From positions 310,001 through 374,000 of the forward strand of contig NZ_WWCK01000002.1 in NCBI RefSeq assembly GCF_009857435.1: a DNA stretch of 64,000 bases, in the 5' to 3' direction. Under the pieces are notes generated by a model. It worked only from the letters and a program-made list of their open reading frames with translations, was not told the origin of the DNA and did not search any database. Below are positions 36,643 through 47,042 of the stretch, one piece after another. This DNA is from Duganella rivi (GTDB lineage: Bacteria > Pseudomonadota > Gammaproteobacteria > Burkholderiales > Burkholderiaceae_D). The translations under genes were made by a program, and so were the position numbers. How positions within the stretch are numbered: position 1 is the first letter of the stretch; the number at the start of each line of letters is the position of its first letter.

Positions 36643-37025
36643 GTACGCAATTCTACGACCCGCTGCAATGGACGAAGGAGTTGGCGTTTTGGCCTGACGA
36701 GATTGCTAGCGCTGGTCTGCCGCTCCGACAGCTGTTGGTGCAGCGTTGCGGCGAACTGCTGGCGCACTTGGCTCGATGGCAGCGGCAGGAGGGGAATCAA
36801 TGTTTGCTGTGGCGGCGCTTGATCGTCTTGCAGCGCATGCGGATTGCCCGCATGTTGTCCGCAGCACCGGAGTTACGTGCGATGTTGGGCGATGAAGAGT
36901 GTATTCAAGACGCTTGGCTGAGCGCACTGCTCAAAGTCATCGGTGAAGCGAACTGCTTTGATTTGCCTGATGCCAGCCCTTGGTCGTTAGAGCAAGCGCT
37001 GGATCAGGATTTTTTCCCGCAGTGA
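36639..37025 (+). CDS. DUF29-like protein, second of pair
   Basis: The 128-residue protein is shorter and more divergent than its neighbour but keeps the DUF29 order: FYDPLQWTKELAFWPDE, QRCGELLAHLARWQRQEGNQ and a C-terminal PDASPWSLEQALDQDFFP. It is translationally coupled to the first (ATGA) and should be co-expressed. The stop abuts that of the sorbosone dehydrogenase (convergent). The pair is a tandem duplication that has diverged. Function unknown. Confidence 0.8.
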   Translation: MSTQFYDPLQWTKELAFWPDEIASAGLPLRQLLVQRCGELLAHLARWQRQEGNQCLLWRRLIVLQRMRIARMLSAAPELRAMLGDEECIQDAWLSALLKVIGEANCFDLPDASPWSLEQALDQDFFPQ

Positions 37026-38417
37026 TTACTTGCCGTCGTAAGTCACGCGGAAGATGCGGCCGGCGTAGTCGTCGGAGATGAGCAGTGAGCCGTCGGCCAG
37101 CTGGGTCACATCAACCGGACGGCCAACCACTTCGTCACCGCGCAAGAAGCCATCGACAAAGGCGGTGTCGCTCACCAGCTTGTTGCCGTACAGGGAAACG
37201 AAACGCACGGTGTAGCCGATCTTGGTCGAACGGTTCCACGAGCCATGCTCGGCCACGAAGATGTTGTTGCGATACGCCTCCGGGAACTGCTTGCCGGTGT
37301 AGAAGCTCAAGCCCAGTGGTGCAACGTGCGGGCCCAGCTTGGCGACTGGCTCGACAAACTCATCACAGCTACGGCTTTTGCCGAACTCTGGATCAGGCAC
37401 CACGCCGCCGTGGCAGTACGGGAAGCCAAAGTGCTGGCCAAACTTGGTCAGCACGTTCAGTTCGCACGATGGCGAGTTGTCGCCCAGTTCGTCGCGGCCA
37501 TTGTCGGTGAACCACAGCTGCTTGGTGGTCGGGTGGAAGGCGAAACCGACGGTGTTGCGCACGCCGCGCGCCACTTCTTCCAGTTGGCTGCCGTCCGCGT
37601 TCATGCGATAGATCTTGGCGCTCTTGGTATCGTCGGTATCGCAGATATTGCATGGCGCACCGACTGGGATGTAGAGCTTGCCGTCCGGGCTGGCCTTGAT
37701 CACTTTCTCGCCGTGCCATTTGTCGCTAGGCAGGGTGACTTTAACCACTTCGTACGATGGCTTTTGCGCGTAGCGCTTGTCGATATTGTCGAAGCGGATC
37801 ACGCGGCTGATTTCGCCCACGTACAGCGAGCCGTTCAGCAGGGTGACGCCGATTGGGCTATCGAGACCTTCGGCCACGGTAACGACGTCGGCCGATTGCT
37901 TGTCGGCGCGCGGCACCAGCGCGTAAATTTTACCGGCCTTGCGCGAACCGACGTAGACGATGCCGCTGTCGGACACCACCATGCTGCGCGCGGTCGTTGC
38001 CCCCTCAGCGTAGACGCTGATGCGGAAGCCTTTCGGCAGCTTGAAGCCGCCCAGCAAATCGGTGGCAACCGGCTTGGCGGCAGCAGGCGCAGCCGCCAGC
38101 TTCTTGTTGGCATTGGCCGCGATGTAATCGGCCAGCATGGAAATCTGCTGCGCGCTCAGGGCCGGCGACCATGCCGGCATATTCTTCTCCGGCACGCCCT
38201 TGCTGATGATCTTGATGAGATTGGCCTTGGTCGGCGCGCCGTGGATCCACGCGTGCTCGCCCAAGGTCGGGCCGACCGCGCCTTCCAGTTTCACGCCGTG
38301 GCAGGCTGCGCAATTGGCTTGGTATAGTTGTTCGGCGGTTTGGGCCGGGGCCGCGTGGACGGCGAAGGATGTGAGCGCCATGCCGATGGCGGCGGCTTGC
38401 AAAGCGATCTTGTACAT
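37026..38417 (-). CDS. cytochrome c - sorbosone/glucose dehydrogenase-like fusion, exported
   Basis: The 463-residue periplasmic protein has a signal peptide (MYKIALQAAAIGMALTSFAV, cleavage near VHA-AP), a cytochrome c domain (heme CAACH, Cys36-His40; Met ligand probably in KNMPAWSPAL) and a six-bladed beta-propeller (about 135-463) of the GDH/L-sorbosone dehydrogenase family (GFRISVYAEGATTARSM; FAFHPTTKQLWFTDNGRDEL; GDEVVGRPVDVTQLADGSL). Propeller enzymes of this family use PQQ, which the cell would have to make or take up. It would pass electrons to the attached heme. ATG 38417 has GGGGA upstream. It is divergent from the beta-lactamase gene. Confidence 0.85.
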   Translation of the reverse strand: MYKIALQAAAIGMALTSFAVHAAPAQTAEQLYQANCAACHGVKLEGAVGPTLGEHAWIHGAPTKANLIKIISKGVPEKNMPAWSPALSAQQISMLADYIAANANKKLAAAPAAAKPVATDLLGGFKLPKGFRISVYAEGATTARSMVVSDSGIVYVGSRKAGKIYALVPRADKQSADVVTVAEGLDSPIGVTLLNGSLYVGEISRVIRFDNIDKRYAQKPSYEVVKVTLPSDKWHGEKVIKASPDGKLYIPVGAPCNICDTDDTKSAKIYRMNADGSQLEEVARGVRNTVGFAFHPTTKQLWFTDNGRDELGDNSPSCELNVLTKFGQHFGFPYCHGGVVPDPEFGKSRSCDEFVEPVAKLGPHVAPLGLSFYTGKQFPEAYRNNIFVAEHGSWNRSTKIGYTVRFVSLYGNKLVSDTAFVDGFLRGDEVVGRPVDVTQLADGSLLISDDYAGRIFRVTYDGK

Positions 38418-38488
38418 TGATGTGTCCCCTGATGTGTGATCACGCCATTGTACAATCTGCCTCATCAATTAACTTACCATCTTGCTTC

Positions 38489-39325
38489 ATGACGCTATTC
38501 CGCCGTATCGCCACCATCCTTGCTTTCAGTGCCGTCACCTCCGCCCACGCCGCCATGGAAACTCCGGTCGCACCGTTCCCGCTGTACGGCAATAGCTACT
38601 ACGTCGGCATGCAAGGCATAGGCTCGGTGCTGATTACCTCGTCCGAGGGGCATATCCTGATCGACGGCGGCTTCCCCGAATCGGCCGCGCACATTGCGAG
38701 CGGCATCCGCGCCCTGGGCTTCAAGGTGGGAGACGTGAAGCTGATTTTGAATTCCCATGTGCACGGCGACCATGCCGGCGGCATCGCTGAATTGCAGCGT
38801 TTGAGCGGCGCGATTGTGATGACCAGTCCGGCATCGGTGCAAGCCTTGCGCGATGGGATGGCAGGGAAGGACGATCCGCAGTTTGCCGACTTGCAGCCAT
38901 TCCCGCAGGTGGGCGCGGCGCAGCCGGTGATGGATGGGGAGGTGGTAAGGGTGGGGCCGCTGGCGGTGACGGCGCACTACACGCCGGGCCACACGCGCAG
39001 CGGCGTCAGCTGGTCATGGACGTCCTGCCAGCAGGCACGCTGCGGGGCGATGGTGTTTGCCGACAGTATCAATCCGATTTCCAGCGACGGTTTCCGCTTC
39101 AGCGCCAACAGTGCGTATCCCGGCATCGTGCAGGACTTCGGCTACAGCTACACGGTGTTGGGCCAGCTGCCGTGCGATGTGCTGGTTGCGGCCCATCCCG
39201 ATGCGGCTGCCTTGAAGGCGCAAGCCGGCATGCTCGGTGATGGCGGCGCCTGCAAGCGCTACGTCGCCGCCTCGCGCGACAAGCTCAAGGCGCGGCTGGC
39301 GAGCGAGCGCGCCGCCGCGCAGTAA
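38489..39325 (+). CDS. subclass B3 metallo-beta-lactamase
   Basis: The 278-residue periplasmic enzyme has a signal peptide (MTLFRRIATILAFSAVTSAH, cleavage near SAHA-AM). The zinc ligands follow subclass B3: HxHxDH in LNSHVHGDHAGG (His90, His92, Asp94, His95), His168 in YTPGHTRSG, and His236 in VAAHPDAA. There is no Cys ligand, so it is not B1. It resembles THIN-B of Janthinobacterium lividum in outline. Such enzymes can hydrolyse carbapenems, but intrinsic environmental enzymes vary; activity here is inferred. Start ATG 38489 has no clear RBS. The gene is 71 bp from the divergent dehydrogenase. Confidence 0.88.
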   Translation: MTLFRRIATILAFSAVTSAHAAMETPVAPFPLYGNSYYVGMQGIGSVLITSSEGHILIDGGFPESAAHIASGIRALGFKVGDVKLILNSHVHGDHAGGIAELQRLSGAIVMTSPASVQALRDGMAGKDDPQFADLQPFPQVGAAQPVMDGEVVRVGPLAVTAHYTPGHTRSGVSWSWTSCQQARCGAMVFADSINPISSDGFRFSANSAYPGIVQDFGYSYTVLGQLPCDVLVAAHPDAAALKAQAGMLGDGGACKRYVAASRDKLKARLASERAAAQ

Positions 39326-40990
39326 TTAGCGATCCGAGCCGGTACGCAGGCGCGGGGCAGTGGGCAGGGCGGCCTGCGCCGGACGCGCGCGTGCCGGGCC
39401 CAGCTTGGTTACCGAGGCGCTGCTGGGACGTAGTGCCGCATCGACCTGGAACACGCTGACCAGCTCGGCTAGATGCGCGGCTTGGCCCTGCATCGCTTCG
39501 GCGGCGGCCGAGGCTTCCTCCACCAGCGCCGCGTTCTGCTGCGTCACGCCGTCCATCTCGATGATGGCGCGGTTGATTTGTTCGATACCGGCTTCCTGCT
39601 CGCTGCTGGCGGTGGTGATCTGCTCCATGATTTCGCTGACGTTGCGGATGCTGCGCACTACCTCGTCCATGGTCTTGCCGGCTTCATCCACCAGCATGCC
39701 GCCGTTGGCGATCTTTTCGACCGACTCATTGATCAACTGCTTGATGTCCTTGGCAGCGCTGGCCGAACGCTGGGCCAGCGTGCGCACTTCCTGCGCCACC
39801 ACGGCAAAGCCACGGCCTTGTTCGCCGGCGCGTGCCGCTTCCACCGCTGCGTTCAACGCCAGAATATTGGTCTGGAAGGCGATGCCATCGATCACGCCGA
39901 TGATGTCCACAATTTGGCGCGACGATGCGCTAATTGCTTCCATGGTGGTGACCACGCCGCCGACCACTTCGCCGCCGCGTGTGGCCACGCCAGCAGCGCC
40001 TGCCGCCAGTTGGTTGGCCTGGCGCGCCGATGCGGTGTTCTGCTTCACGGTGGCAGTCAATTCTTCCATCGACGACGCGGTCTCTTCCAGCGAACCGGCT
40101 TGCTGCTCGGTGCGCGTGGACAGGTCGAGGTTGCCGCTGGCGATCTGCTCGGAAGCAGAAGCGACGGCTTCGGTGCTGCTGCGCACTTCGCTAACGATGG
40201 CGGCCAGGCGGTCGCGCATGGTGGCGATGCTGTACAGCAGGCTGCTGCGGTCGCCGCGCGCCAGTTGCACCGGCACGGTCAAGTCGCCGCCGGCGATGCG
40301 GTCGGTGATGCCGGCCGCGTAGCCCGGTTCGCCGCCCAGTTGTTTCAGCAGCGAGCGGCTGATCAGCCAGCCCAGCACCAGCGCCAAGGCAATCGAGGCG
40401 GTGCTGAGGATGACGATCATCCATGCCGAGCGGCTGCTGCGGTCGTGGATGGTGGCGCCGATCTCATCGATCACAGCTTGCTGGCGCGCGACCAGCGCGG
40501 CCATGTGGCTAACGTAGAGCACGCCGGCCGGCAGGAAGTCCTGCTCGACAATCTTGTGCGCTTGCTCGATATCGCCGGCAGCCTTGGCGGCGAAGGCGCG
40601 CTTGCGGTGCTGCTGGTAGACATTGCGCTGCGCCAGCGCAGTCTCGAACATGGCCTTGGCCTTGGGATCGTCCAGCAGGTCAGCGATCTCGCGTTGATAG
40701 CCCTCGGCAGTCCTGGAGTTAGTGGCGATGCCATCCTCGAAGAATTTTTGCGTGGCGGGATCGCTGGTCTTGGCGGCGGCCAGCGCGCGTTGGACGTTGG
40801 TCTCAACGATGGCTTTCCACGCGCTGACCAAGCGTTCGGTTTTAAGATGGTGCGCCAGCACCGCGTCGGTGTCGGCGGCGGTTTGGCGGATGCTCAGCCA
40901 GCTGGCGCTAGCCACGGCCAGTAACAGTAGTAGGGTCGCGCCAAAGCCGATGGCCAGCCGATGGCTGACCTTCATTTCAGATAATTTCAC
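39326..40990 (-). CDS. methyl-accepting chemotaxis protein (GTG start)
   Basis: The 554-residue chemoreceptor has an N-terminal transmembrane helix ([20 protein letters not shown]), a periplasmic four-helix-bundle sensor (about 35-185), a second transmembrane helix ([20 protein letters not shown], about 188-207), a HAMP domain and a long signalling coiled coil. The tip contains [20 protein letters not shown]. The C-terminus is variable. GTG at 40990 is chosen because GGAGG (41000-40996 on this strand) lies five bases upstream; the ATG 15 bp later is too far. The ligand is unknown. Its stop abuts that of the beta-lactamase. Confidence 0.93.
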   Translation of the reverse strand: MKLSEMKVSHRLAIGFGATLLLLLAVASASWLSIRQTAADTDAVLAHHLKTERLVSAWKAIVETNVQRALAAAKTSDPATQKFFEDGIATNSRTAEGYQREIADLLDDPKAKAMFETALAQRNVYQQHRKRAFAAKAAGDIEQAHKIVEQDFLPAGVLYVSHMAALVARQQAVIDEIGATIHDRSSRSAWMIVILSTASIALALVLGWLISRSLLKQLGGEPGYAAGITDRIAGGDLTVPVQLARGDRSSLLYSIATMRDRLAAIVSEVRSSTEAVASASEQIASGNLDLSTRTEQQAGSLEETASSMEELTATVKQNTASARQANQLAAGAAGVATRGGEVVGGVVTTMEAISASSRQIVDIIGVIDGIAFQTNILALNAAVEAARAGEQGRGFAVVAQEVRTLAQRSASAAKDIKQLINESVEKIANGGMLVDEAGKTMDEVVRSIRNVSEIMEQITTASSEQEAGIEQINRAIIEMDGVTQQNAALVEEASAAAEAMQGQAAHLAELVSVFQVDAALRPSSASVTKLGPARARPAQAALPTAPRLRTGSDR

Positions 40991-41164
40991 AGGGCCTCCG
41001 TGTATTCAGCAGTTGTTTAAGGTGGTTGTCTCGGAGGTTTTATTATTAAAAAGAAACTTATGTTTCTAAAAGTTATTTTATCATTGAATGAAAATGCCGT
41101 GTGGCAACACTGTGGGAATTACTTAGATTTACAAAGCTGGCACGCCTGGGGTAGGCTGCTGGGC

Positions 41165-41878
41165 ATGTCTACCATTGTTGATTTTGAGGTGCCGTTCGAC
41201 GGCAAGTTGCTGAAGGCCGATCACTACGTGGGGCGCGACAGCAATCGCATCCTGTATTTGCACGGCGCCGGTGCCAGTACGCGGCGCGGCCACCATCTGC
41301 TGCGCGGGGCCTTGCAGCAGCGCGGGCTGGGCAGCGTGTGTTTTGATGCGGTGGGCCATGGCGAGACGGGCGGTGCGCTGGCCGATTCATCGGTGGCTAG
41401 CCGCACGCGGCAGGCGCAGGCGGTGTTGGCGGCGCGTTCGATGCCGGAGCCGCTGGTGGTGTTCGGTTCGAGCATGGGCGCGTACAACGCCATCCGCTTG
41501 ACCGAACAGCATCGCGTTGATGCGCTGGTGTTGATCGTACCGGGCGTGTACACACCTTCCGCGTACGAAGTGCCGTTCGGCCCCGAGTTCTCCGCCGTCA
41601 TCCGCCGCGAGCGCAGCTGGGCCGATAGCGATGCGTGGGACATCCTCTCGCGCTTTGAAGGCTGTTTGCTAGTGATCCACGCCGAGCACGACGCCGTGAT
41701 TCCGTTAGAGATCTCCGAGCGCCTGGTCGCCGCCGCCACCCGCGCCCAATCGCGCCAACTCCACGTCGTGCGAGGAGCCGAGCACAACCGCTTATGGTCC
41801 CTGCTGGAAGAAACGCCAGCTGACTTCGACGCAGCGCTCGAGATGGTAGTGGCAACGATAGATGGCGGAAGGCAGTAG
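41165..41878 (+). CDS. alpha/beta hydrolase
   Basis: The 237-residue protein has the alpha/beta-hydrolase triad: nucleophile Ser in VFGSSMGAYNAI, Asp in HAEHDAVIP and His in GAEHNRL, with an oxyanion YLHGAGAST segment. Substrate unknown. ATG 41165 is chosen (MSTIVDFEVPF); the open frame continues further upstream without similarity and the RBS is weak. Its last 16 bp, including the TAG stop, overlap the tRNA-Sec gene on the other strand. Confidence 0.8.
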   Translation: MSTIVDFEVPFDGKLLKADHYVGRDSNRILYLHGAGASTRRGHHLLRGALQQRGLGSVCFDAVGHGETGGALADSSVASRTRQAQAVLAARSMPEPLVVFGSSMGAYNAIRLTEQHRVDALVLIVPGVYTPSAYEVPFGPEFSAVIRRERSWADSDAWDILSRFEGCLLVIHAEHDAVIPLEISERLVAAATRAQSRQLHVVRGAEHNRLWSLLEETPADFDAALEMVVATIDGGRQ

Positions 41879-41958
41879 GAGTCGAACTTACGAGGGAGCG
41901 GCTGACGCCCCCCACCGGGTTTGAAGCCCGGCCCCATCACCGGATGAGTATGCCTTCC
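41863..41958 (-). tRNA. selC: tRNA-Sec (selC), UCA anticodon, CCA encoded
   Basis: Read on the minus strand the 96-nt gene has the features of a selenocysteine tRNA. The acceptor stem is 8 bp (GGAAGGCA at 41958-41951 with TGCCTTCC at 41874-41867). The discriminator is G and CCA is encoded. The D stem is 6 bp, the anticodon loop is CTTCAAA (anticodon TCA, reads UGA), and the variable arm is long (GGGGGGCGTCAGCCGCTCCC). One A-C mismatch occurs in the T stem as I read it. It lies 10 bp downstream of selB and is the third gene of the selA-selB-selC block. Confidence 0.95.
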
Positions 41959-41968
41959 TTAACTTGAT

Positions 41969-43882
41969 TTATGCGCCGCTGGATGACCACGCGGCGTTCG
42001 GTCGCAACAGGTGCACGTTGCCGACCCGGCGAGTATAGCCGACGCGGTCGAAGAACTCCAACACCTGTATGGCCCGCTTGCGCCCCAAGCCGGTGGCGTC
42101 GCGGAACGACGCCGCTTGCACCTCGGGCAGCGTGGCGACGATGCGCGCCAGTTCGTCCAGTTTCTGCGGATGGTAGAACAGGTCTTTCACCACCTGATTC
42201 AGCTCGCCGGTCTTGGCGAGTTTAAGCAGCAGGCGGCGCACTTCGGCTTCCGGCATGCTGTGCTCGCGCATCAAGTCGCGCACCCATGGAGGATCGAAGC
42301 CGCCGGCCAGCAAGGAAGCTAGCAGCGGCGCGGCCTGCGCTTGTTCTTCTGCGCTCAACTCCACGCTGTGGTCAGGCAGGTGCAGGCTGCGGCCACGCTG
42401 GCCGATGGCGCCGGACGCCAGCAGCGTTTCAACCAAGCGGCTCCACAAGCGGTCTTCCATGTCGGGCGAGACGATGCGCTTCAAACGCCATAGCTCCGGC
42501 CCCGCATCGTCCGGCGCGCGCGCGTGGAATTCGGCCAGCGCGGCCAGCACGCGCGCTTGCAGCGCCTCCACTTCGGCGGCTGCAATCAGCAGCGTGTCGC
42601 CGCCTTGCAGGCCGACGTGCACCGTGCCCTCCGGCGCGGCGATCTCTGTCGCAGGCAGTTGCGACAAGCGCACCAGCGTCGATGCGCGCAAGCCCAAAGG
42701 CCCGCGTGCCAGCAGCGCAGCAATGTCGCCGTTGCTGATGTAGTCTTGCAGCGCTTGCAGCCACGCCAAGCGCGTTGCACTGCGCCGCTTGCGCGCCGGC
42801 CCGAATGGATCGAGTACCATGCCGCCGCCGATGGTCGCCGTGGCCTGCGCGTTGCGGATCACGAAGCGGTCGCCCGGCACAGCGTGCACCGGCGCATCCA
42901 GCACCAATTGAACGCGTCCAGTGCGGCCGGGAGCCAGTACTTCATCATCAAGCATCACGACGTTGGCCGTGTGATGCGCTGCGCCAAGGTGTACGTGTAC
43001 CGGCGACCATGGCTTGAGCGTGATGCCGCAATCGGGCGTTAGCGTCAATTCCACGTCGATGCGTTCGGAGCACTCGGCCAATGCCGGCGCCACCACCCAA
43101 GTGCCGCGCGCAATATCGTCCTTGCCTGCGCCGCTCAGATTCAGCGCCAGGCGCTGGCCTGCGCGTCCCACTTCCGCCGAACGGTTTTGCGCGTGGATGC
43201 TGCGCACGCGCACTTGCTGCCCGCTCGGCGCAAGCTGCAAAGTGTCGCCCACGCGCACGCTGCCCGCCAGCGCGGTGCCGGTGACGATGGTGCCTTGCCC
43301 GGGCAGCGTGAATACGCGATCCACGCCAAGCCGGAACAAGCGCCGCTCATCGCTGGCGGGCAGCGTGGCCGCTATCTCTGCAAGGTGAAGGCGCAGCACT
43401 TGCACGCCTACGTCATTGGCCGCCGTGGCATTGGTGCGGAAAATTTGCGCGCCGGCGAAATCGGTCGGCGCGAGCAGGGCGTGGATCTCTTGCTCCAATT
43501 GCTCCAGCCGAGCCATGTCCACGCGATCAATCTTGGTCAGCGCCACCGCGCCGCGCTTTACGCCCAACAGACGGAGGATGGCAAGATGCTCCAGTGTTTG
43601 CGGCATGATGCCATCGTCGGCGGCGATTACCAACAGTGCGGCGTCGATGCCGGTGACGCCTGCGGCCATGGTGCGGATGAATTTCTCGTGGCCCGGCACG
43701 TCGATCACGCCGAGGATGTCGCCGTCCGGCGTATCGATGCGCAGCGGCGTGTAGGCGTATCCGAGTTCGATCGAAATGCCGCGCGCTTTCTCTTCCTTGA
43801 GGCGATCGGTATCGACGCCGGTCAGCGCGCGCGTGAGCGTGGTCTTGCCGTGGTCGATGTGTCCTGCGGTGCCGACGATCAT
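41969..43882 (-). CDS. selB: selenocysteine-specific elongation factor SelB
   Basis: The 637-residue GTPase delivers Sec-tRNA to UGA codons by binding the SECIS hairpin. The G domain begins with [20 protein letters not shown] (P-loop) and keeps [15 protein letters not shown] (switch II) and the [14 protein letters not shown] NKxD equivalent ([11 protein letters not shown]). The EF-Tu-like domains II/III follow, and the C-terminal winged-helix modules (about 400-637) bind the SECIS RNA. It overlaps selA by 4 bp (ATGA) and is followed by selC. Confidence 0.96.
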   Translation of the reverse strand: MIVGTAGHIDHGKTTLTRALTGVDTDRLKEEKARGISIELGYAYTPLRIDTPDGDILGVIDVPGHEKFIRTMAAGVTGIDAALLVIAADDGIMPQTLEHLAILRLLGVKRGAVALTKIDRVDMARLEQLEQEIHALLAPTDFAGAQIFRTNATAANDVGVQVLRLHLAEIAATLPASDERRLFRLGVDRVFTLPGQGTIVTGTALAGSVRVGDTLQLAPSGQQVRVRSIHAQNRSAEVGRAGQRLALNLSGAGKDDIARGTWVVAPALAECSERIDVELTLTPDCGITLKPWSPVHVHLGAAHHTANVVMLDDEVLAPGRTGRVQLVLDAPVHAVPGDRFVIRNAQATATIGGGMVLDPFGPARKRRSATRLAWLQALQDYISNGDIAALLARGPLGLRASTLVRLSQLPATEIAAPEGTVHVGLQGGDTLLIAAAEVEALQARVLAALAEFHARAPDDAGPELWRLKRIVSPDMEDRLWSRLVETLLASGAIGQRGRSLHLPDHSVELSAEEQAQAAPLLASLLAGGFDPPWVRDLMREHSMPEAEVRRLLLKLAKTGELNQVVKDLFYHPQKLDELARIVATLPEVQAASFRDATGLGRKRAIQVLEFFDRVGYTRRVGNVHLLRPNAAWSSSGA

Positions 43883-45324
43883 GCTGTGAGCAGGGATAGT
43901 TGTTCAACGAAGCGCTGCTGCTGGTGATCCTGCAGGCAGCGCAGATCCAGCCACAGCGCGTCTTGCGCCACGCGGCCGATGACCGGCAGCGGCAGGGCGC
44001 GCAGGCGCTGTTCCAGCACGCCGAGCGCGTTGCTGATGCGGCCCGTTGCGGCAGCGCGTACCACCAGCCCGTGGCTGTGTAGCTGATCGACCGGCAGTGC
44101 GCCGCTGCCGATTTGGCTCATCATCGCTTCGTCAGTGACCACGTAGCCTGCGCCCAGCGCAGCCTGCAACGAAGGCAGGATGGCTTGCGCCTGTTCACGC
44201 ATGGCGGCGGCAGGGCGGGTCAGCAGCTTGAGCGTGGTCAGGCGCTCGGGCAGCAGGTCGGGCGCGCGGTACAGCGCAAGCACCGGTTCCAGCGCGGCCA
44301 GGGTCAGTTTGCCGACGCGCAGGGCGCGCTTCAGCGGATTCTTTTTGATCTGCGCGATCAAGTCTTTGCGGCCGACGATGATGCCGCATTGCGGGCCGCC
44401 CAGCAGCTTGTCGCCGCTGAAGGTGACCAGGTCTGCGCCGCCGGCGATGGTCTCGCGCACGGTGGTTTCGTGCGGCAGGCCGTATTGTTCAAGATCGACC
44501 AGCGTGCCGCTGCCCAGATCCACGGCCAGCGGGATGTTGTGCTTCCTGGCCAGCGGCGCCAGTTCGTCCAGCTCTATGCTCTTGGTGAAGCCGGTGATGG
44601 CGTAGTTGCTGGTGTGGACTTTCATCATCAGCGCGGTTTGCGGGCCGGCTGCTTCGTCGTAGTCTTTCAGGTGCGTGCGGTTGGTGGCGCCGACTTCGCG
44701 CAGCACGGCGCCGGCGCGCGTCATCACGTCCGGGATGCGGAAGGCGCCGCCGATTTCTACCAGCTCGCCGCGCGAGACGATGACTTCTTTGCCGAGTGCC
44801 ACGGTGTTCAGCATCAGCAGCACGGCGGCGGCGTTGTTGTTGACGATGGTGGCGGCTTCGGCGCCGGTCAGTTCCAGCAGCAGGTCTTCGATCAGGTTAT
44901 CGCGGTCGCCGCGCTTGCCGGTGTCGATGTCCCATTCGAGGTTCATCGGCCAGCGCATCGAATCGACCACGGCTTGCACTGCGCTGTCGGGCAGCAGTGC
45001 GCGGCCAAGGTTGGTGTGCAGGACGGTGCCGGTGAGGTTGAAGACGGGGCGCAGCGGCGAGGTGTTTTGTTCGCGCAGGCGGGCGGACAGCATGTTGAGC
45101 AGGGACGGGATGCTGGTGTCCGGCGCGCCTGCCGCCGTCGCCGCAGCGCCGCCGTCGCGGGCGGCCAGCAGCATGGCGCGCAGCTCGGCCAGCAGCGCAC
45201 GCGCCGCCTCCAGCGTCTGCATGCGGCCATATTCCGCGATCAGCGCCTCGCAGCCCGCGTCCGACAAGATCAGGTGGACGGCGGGCAGGCGGATCGCGCT
45301 TGCTGCTGCGGACGGCGTACTCAT
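43879..45324 (-). CDS. selA: L-seryl-tRNA(Sec) selenium transferase SelA
   Basis: The 481-residue PLP enzyme converts Ser-tRNA(Sec) to Sec-tRNA(Sec) with selenophosphate. The PLP lysine is in [19 protein letters not shown] (about residue 295). The N-terminal domain (about 1-65) binds the tRNA. Start ATG 45324 (MSTPSAAAS) overlaps the fdhE stop by 4 bp; the frame is open a little further upstream but that would extend into fdhE. selD, which would supply selenophosphate, is not in this window. Confidence 0.96.
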   Translation of the reverse strand: MSTPSAAASAIRLPAVHLILSDAGCEALIAEYGRMQTLEAARALLAELRAMLLAARDGGAAATAAGAPDTSIPSLLNMLSARLREQNTSPLRPVFNLTGTVLHTNLGRALLPDSAVQAVVDSMRWPMNLEWDIDTGKRGDRDNLIEDLLLELTGAEAATIVNNNAAAVLLMLNTVALGKEVIVSRGELVEIGGAFRIPDVMTRAGAVLREVGATNRTHLKDYDEAAGPQTALMMKVHTSNYAITGFTKSIELDELAPLARKHNIPLAVDLGSGTLVDLEQYGLPHETTVRETIAGGADLVTFSGDKLLGGPQCGIIVGRKDLIAQIKKNPLKRALRVGKLTLAALEPVLALYRAPDLLPERLTTLKLLTRPAAAMREQAQAILPSLQAALGAGYVVTDEAMMSQIGSGALPVDQLHSHGLVVRAAATGRISNALGVLEQRLRALPLPVIGRVAQDALWLDLRCLQDHQQQRFVEQLSLLTA

Positions 45325-46313
45325 TCCGCGTTGAACCACAGCAGGGGATTGCCGCTGGCGCGGGCGTAGCCGGCTTCTCCTACCAGCAGGTCGAGCGCGA
45401 GGCTGCCCAAGTCGTCGGCCAGCGGTTCGACGTGCAGGTCGTGCTCCTGGTTGAAGATCTTGCGATAGGTTTTGCAGTCATCGCAAGTCTCCGCGCGCGC
45501 CACCTTGCTCGGATCATTGGCCTTGTTGGCCGGATCCGGCGCACCTTCTTCCGGCTCTATACTCTGGTAAGCCACCTTGGACGTGCTCTCGCAGCACGAG
45601 CATTTCACGCGCACCATGTGCCACTCGCTGGCGCAGCAGCTGCACTGCAAGTAGCGATAACCCTGCGATTGCCCGCCGATGCGAATCACGCTGGCCACCG
45701 GATGCGCACCGCACACCGGGCACAAAGTATTGGTCACCAGTGGTTGCACGCGCGGCGCATCGAGCTGGCTGGCGCGCGCCGTCCACATCACTTGCAAAGC
45801 CGCAGCCACGAACGGCGCATGCAGCGGATGCACGCCCTCGGTCAGCTCGGCCAGCACCGCATCGGCGCAGCCTTCCAACTGGGCCGCTTCCAGCGAACGC
45901 AATTCGGCCAGCACCGCAGCCAACTGCGGCTGGCTAGCCGCCAGTCCATCCAATTGATCCAGGATAGCGTCGAACACGCGACGCCAGGTCGCCGGACGTT
46001 GGCCGCTCACCGGCAGCGGCGGCATGTGATGATCGATCGCCATCTGGATGCCCGCAGCATCCGGCAGCGCAAACGTCTCGGCCGGCAGGGTGCGGATCAC
46101 CGCCGCCTGTGCATCGACCAAGGCCGCCATCATGTTCAGATAGCCGGCCAGCGTTTCGCCGACCGGTATCCCTTTAATTTGATTATTCGCCAACTGGCGT
46201 AGACGCGCCGCGCGCGCAGTGAACAAGCTGCGTGCCTCAGGCAGCAGCAGGCGCGGAATGGCGGTGTGATCGAGGGCCTCGATCTCACCGGGTTCTAACA
46301 AGCGTTGTACCAA
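45321..46313 (-). CDS. fdhE: formate dehydrogenase accessory protein FdhE (TTG start)
   Basis: The 330-residue maturation factor for the exported formate dehydrogenase has rubredoxin-like cysteine pairs: CPVC (NTLCPVCGAHP), CSCC (QCSCCASEW), CSCC (VKCSCCEST) and CDDC (AETCDDCKTYR). It starts with TTG at 46313 (MVQRLLEPGEIEALD), with GGGAGA seven bases upstream. It lies 75 bp downstream of fdnI on the same strand and overlaps selA by 4 bp. Confidence 0.93.
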   Translation of the reverse strand: MVQRLLEPGEIEALDHTAIPRLLLPEARSLFTARAARLRQLANNQIKGIPVGETLAGYLNMMAALVDAQAAVIRTLPAETFALPDAAGIQMAIDHHMPPLPVSGQRPATWRRVFDAILDQLDGLAASQPQLAAVLAELRSLEAAQLEGCADAVLAELTEGVHPLHAPFVAAALQVMWTARASQLDAPRVQPLVTNTLCPVCGAHPVASVIRIGGQSQGYRYLQCSCCASEWHMVRVKCSCCESTSKVAYQSIEPEEGAPDPANKANDPSKVARAETCDDCKTYRKIFNQEHDLHVEPLADDLGSLALDLLVGEAGYARASGNPLLWFNAE

Positions 46314-46336
46314 AAAATATCTCCCGTATGGCGGAT

Positions 46337-46378
46337 GGCTGCCGGCTCCAGGAGTATTTTAATCCCAAATCGGCAGCC
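46337..46378 (-). other. inverted repeat between fdnI and fdhE
   Basis: GGCTGCCG (46337-46344) pairs with CGGCAGCC (46371-46378) across a 26-base loop in the 75-bp gap. There is no T-tract on the minus strand adjacent to it, so partial termination or RNA processing is possible but unproven. It could set different expression of structural and accessory genes. Confidence 0.35.
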
Positions 46379-46388
46379 CCCCGCACAC

Positions 46389-47042
46389 TTAGTCGCGGCT
46401 CTTGCGAACCACTTCCTCAAACCAACGCGGATGGTGCTTGCGCGCCCACCCGTAGGTGACGGTGCCGCGCACCATCGCCCCAATCGAACCCTTGACCCAG
46501 AAGGCCGCGTAAATGTGTACGATGATGGAACAAATCAGCACAAATGCGCTAAAGGCATGCAGCAATGCCGCCAGCCGCACGATCTCGATCGGGAAGTAGA
46601 ACGCAAAGTAAGCGCGCCAAATCACGATGCCCGACAACAGCAGACCGCACATGCTGGCGATCAGCACGAAGAACAAGATCTTCTGGCCGGCGTTGTACAT
46701 GCCGATCTTTGGGAGCTTGTCCTCGCGGTTGTTGAGCACATCGCCGATCTGGTTCAGCCACTGCTTGTCCGCGGCGTCCATGCGGTTGTGATGCCAGAAA
46801 CGCAGCACCAGCACCGCAAACGACACGAACATCACCAGCCCGATAAACGGATGCAGGATGCGCGTCCATTGACCGCCGCCGAGGAACACGGCCATCCACG
46901 CCATCGCTGGGTGGAACATGGCCAGCCCGGAGACCGCCAGCAGGATGAAACAGATGGCAGTGATCCAGTGGTTGCTACGCTCGTTGGGCGTGTAGCGCTG
47001 GATCAGCGGGTTGCCATCTTTATCGCGGTTGGGTGAGCTCAT
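46389..47042 (-). CDS. fdnI: formate dehydrogenase subunit gamma, cytochrome b556
   Basis: The 217-residue membrane subunit has four predicted helices (near residues 28-46, 67-85, 122-140 and 163-180) with heme-binding histidines, and anchors the complex while passing electrons to quinone. The start overlaps the fdnH stop (ATGA). Its N-terminus ([20 protein letters not shown]) is typical of FdnI/FdoI. Confidence 0.94.
   Translation of the reverse strand: MSSPNRDKDGNPLIQRYTPNERSNHWITAICFILLAVSGLAMFHPAMAWMAVFLGGGQWTRILHPFIGLVMFVSFAVLVLRFWHHNRMDAADKQWLNQIGDVLNNREDKLPKIGMYNAGQKILFFVLIASMCGLLLSGIVIWRAYFAFYFPIEIVRLAALLHAFSAFVLICSIIVHIYAAFWVKGSIGAMVRGTVTYGWARKHHPRWFEEVVRKSRD

Noticed and set aside
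41863..41958. tRNA-Sec as integration site of an island
   Set aside because: No integrase, phage gene or direct repeat of the tRNA 3' end is visible nearby.
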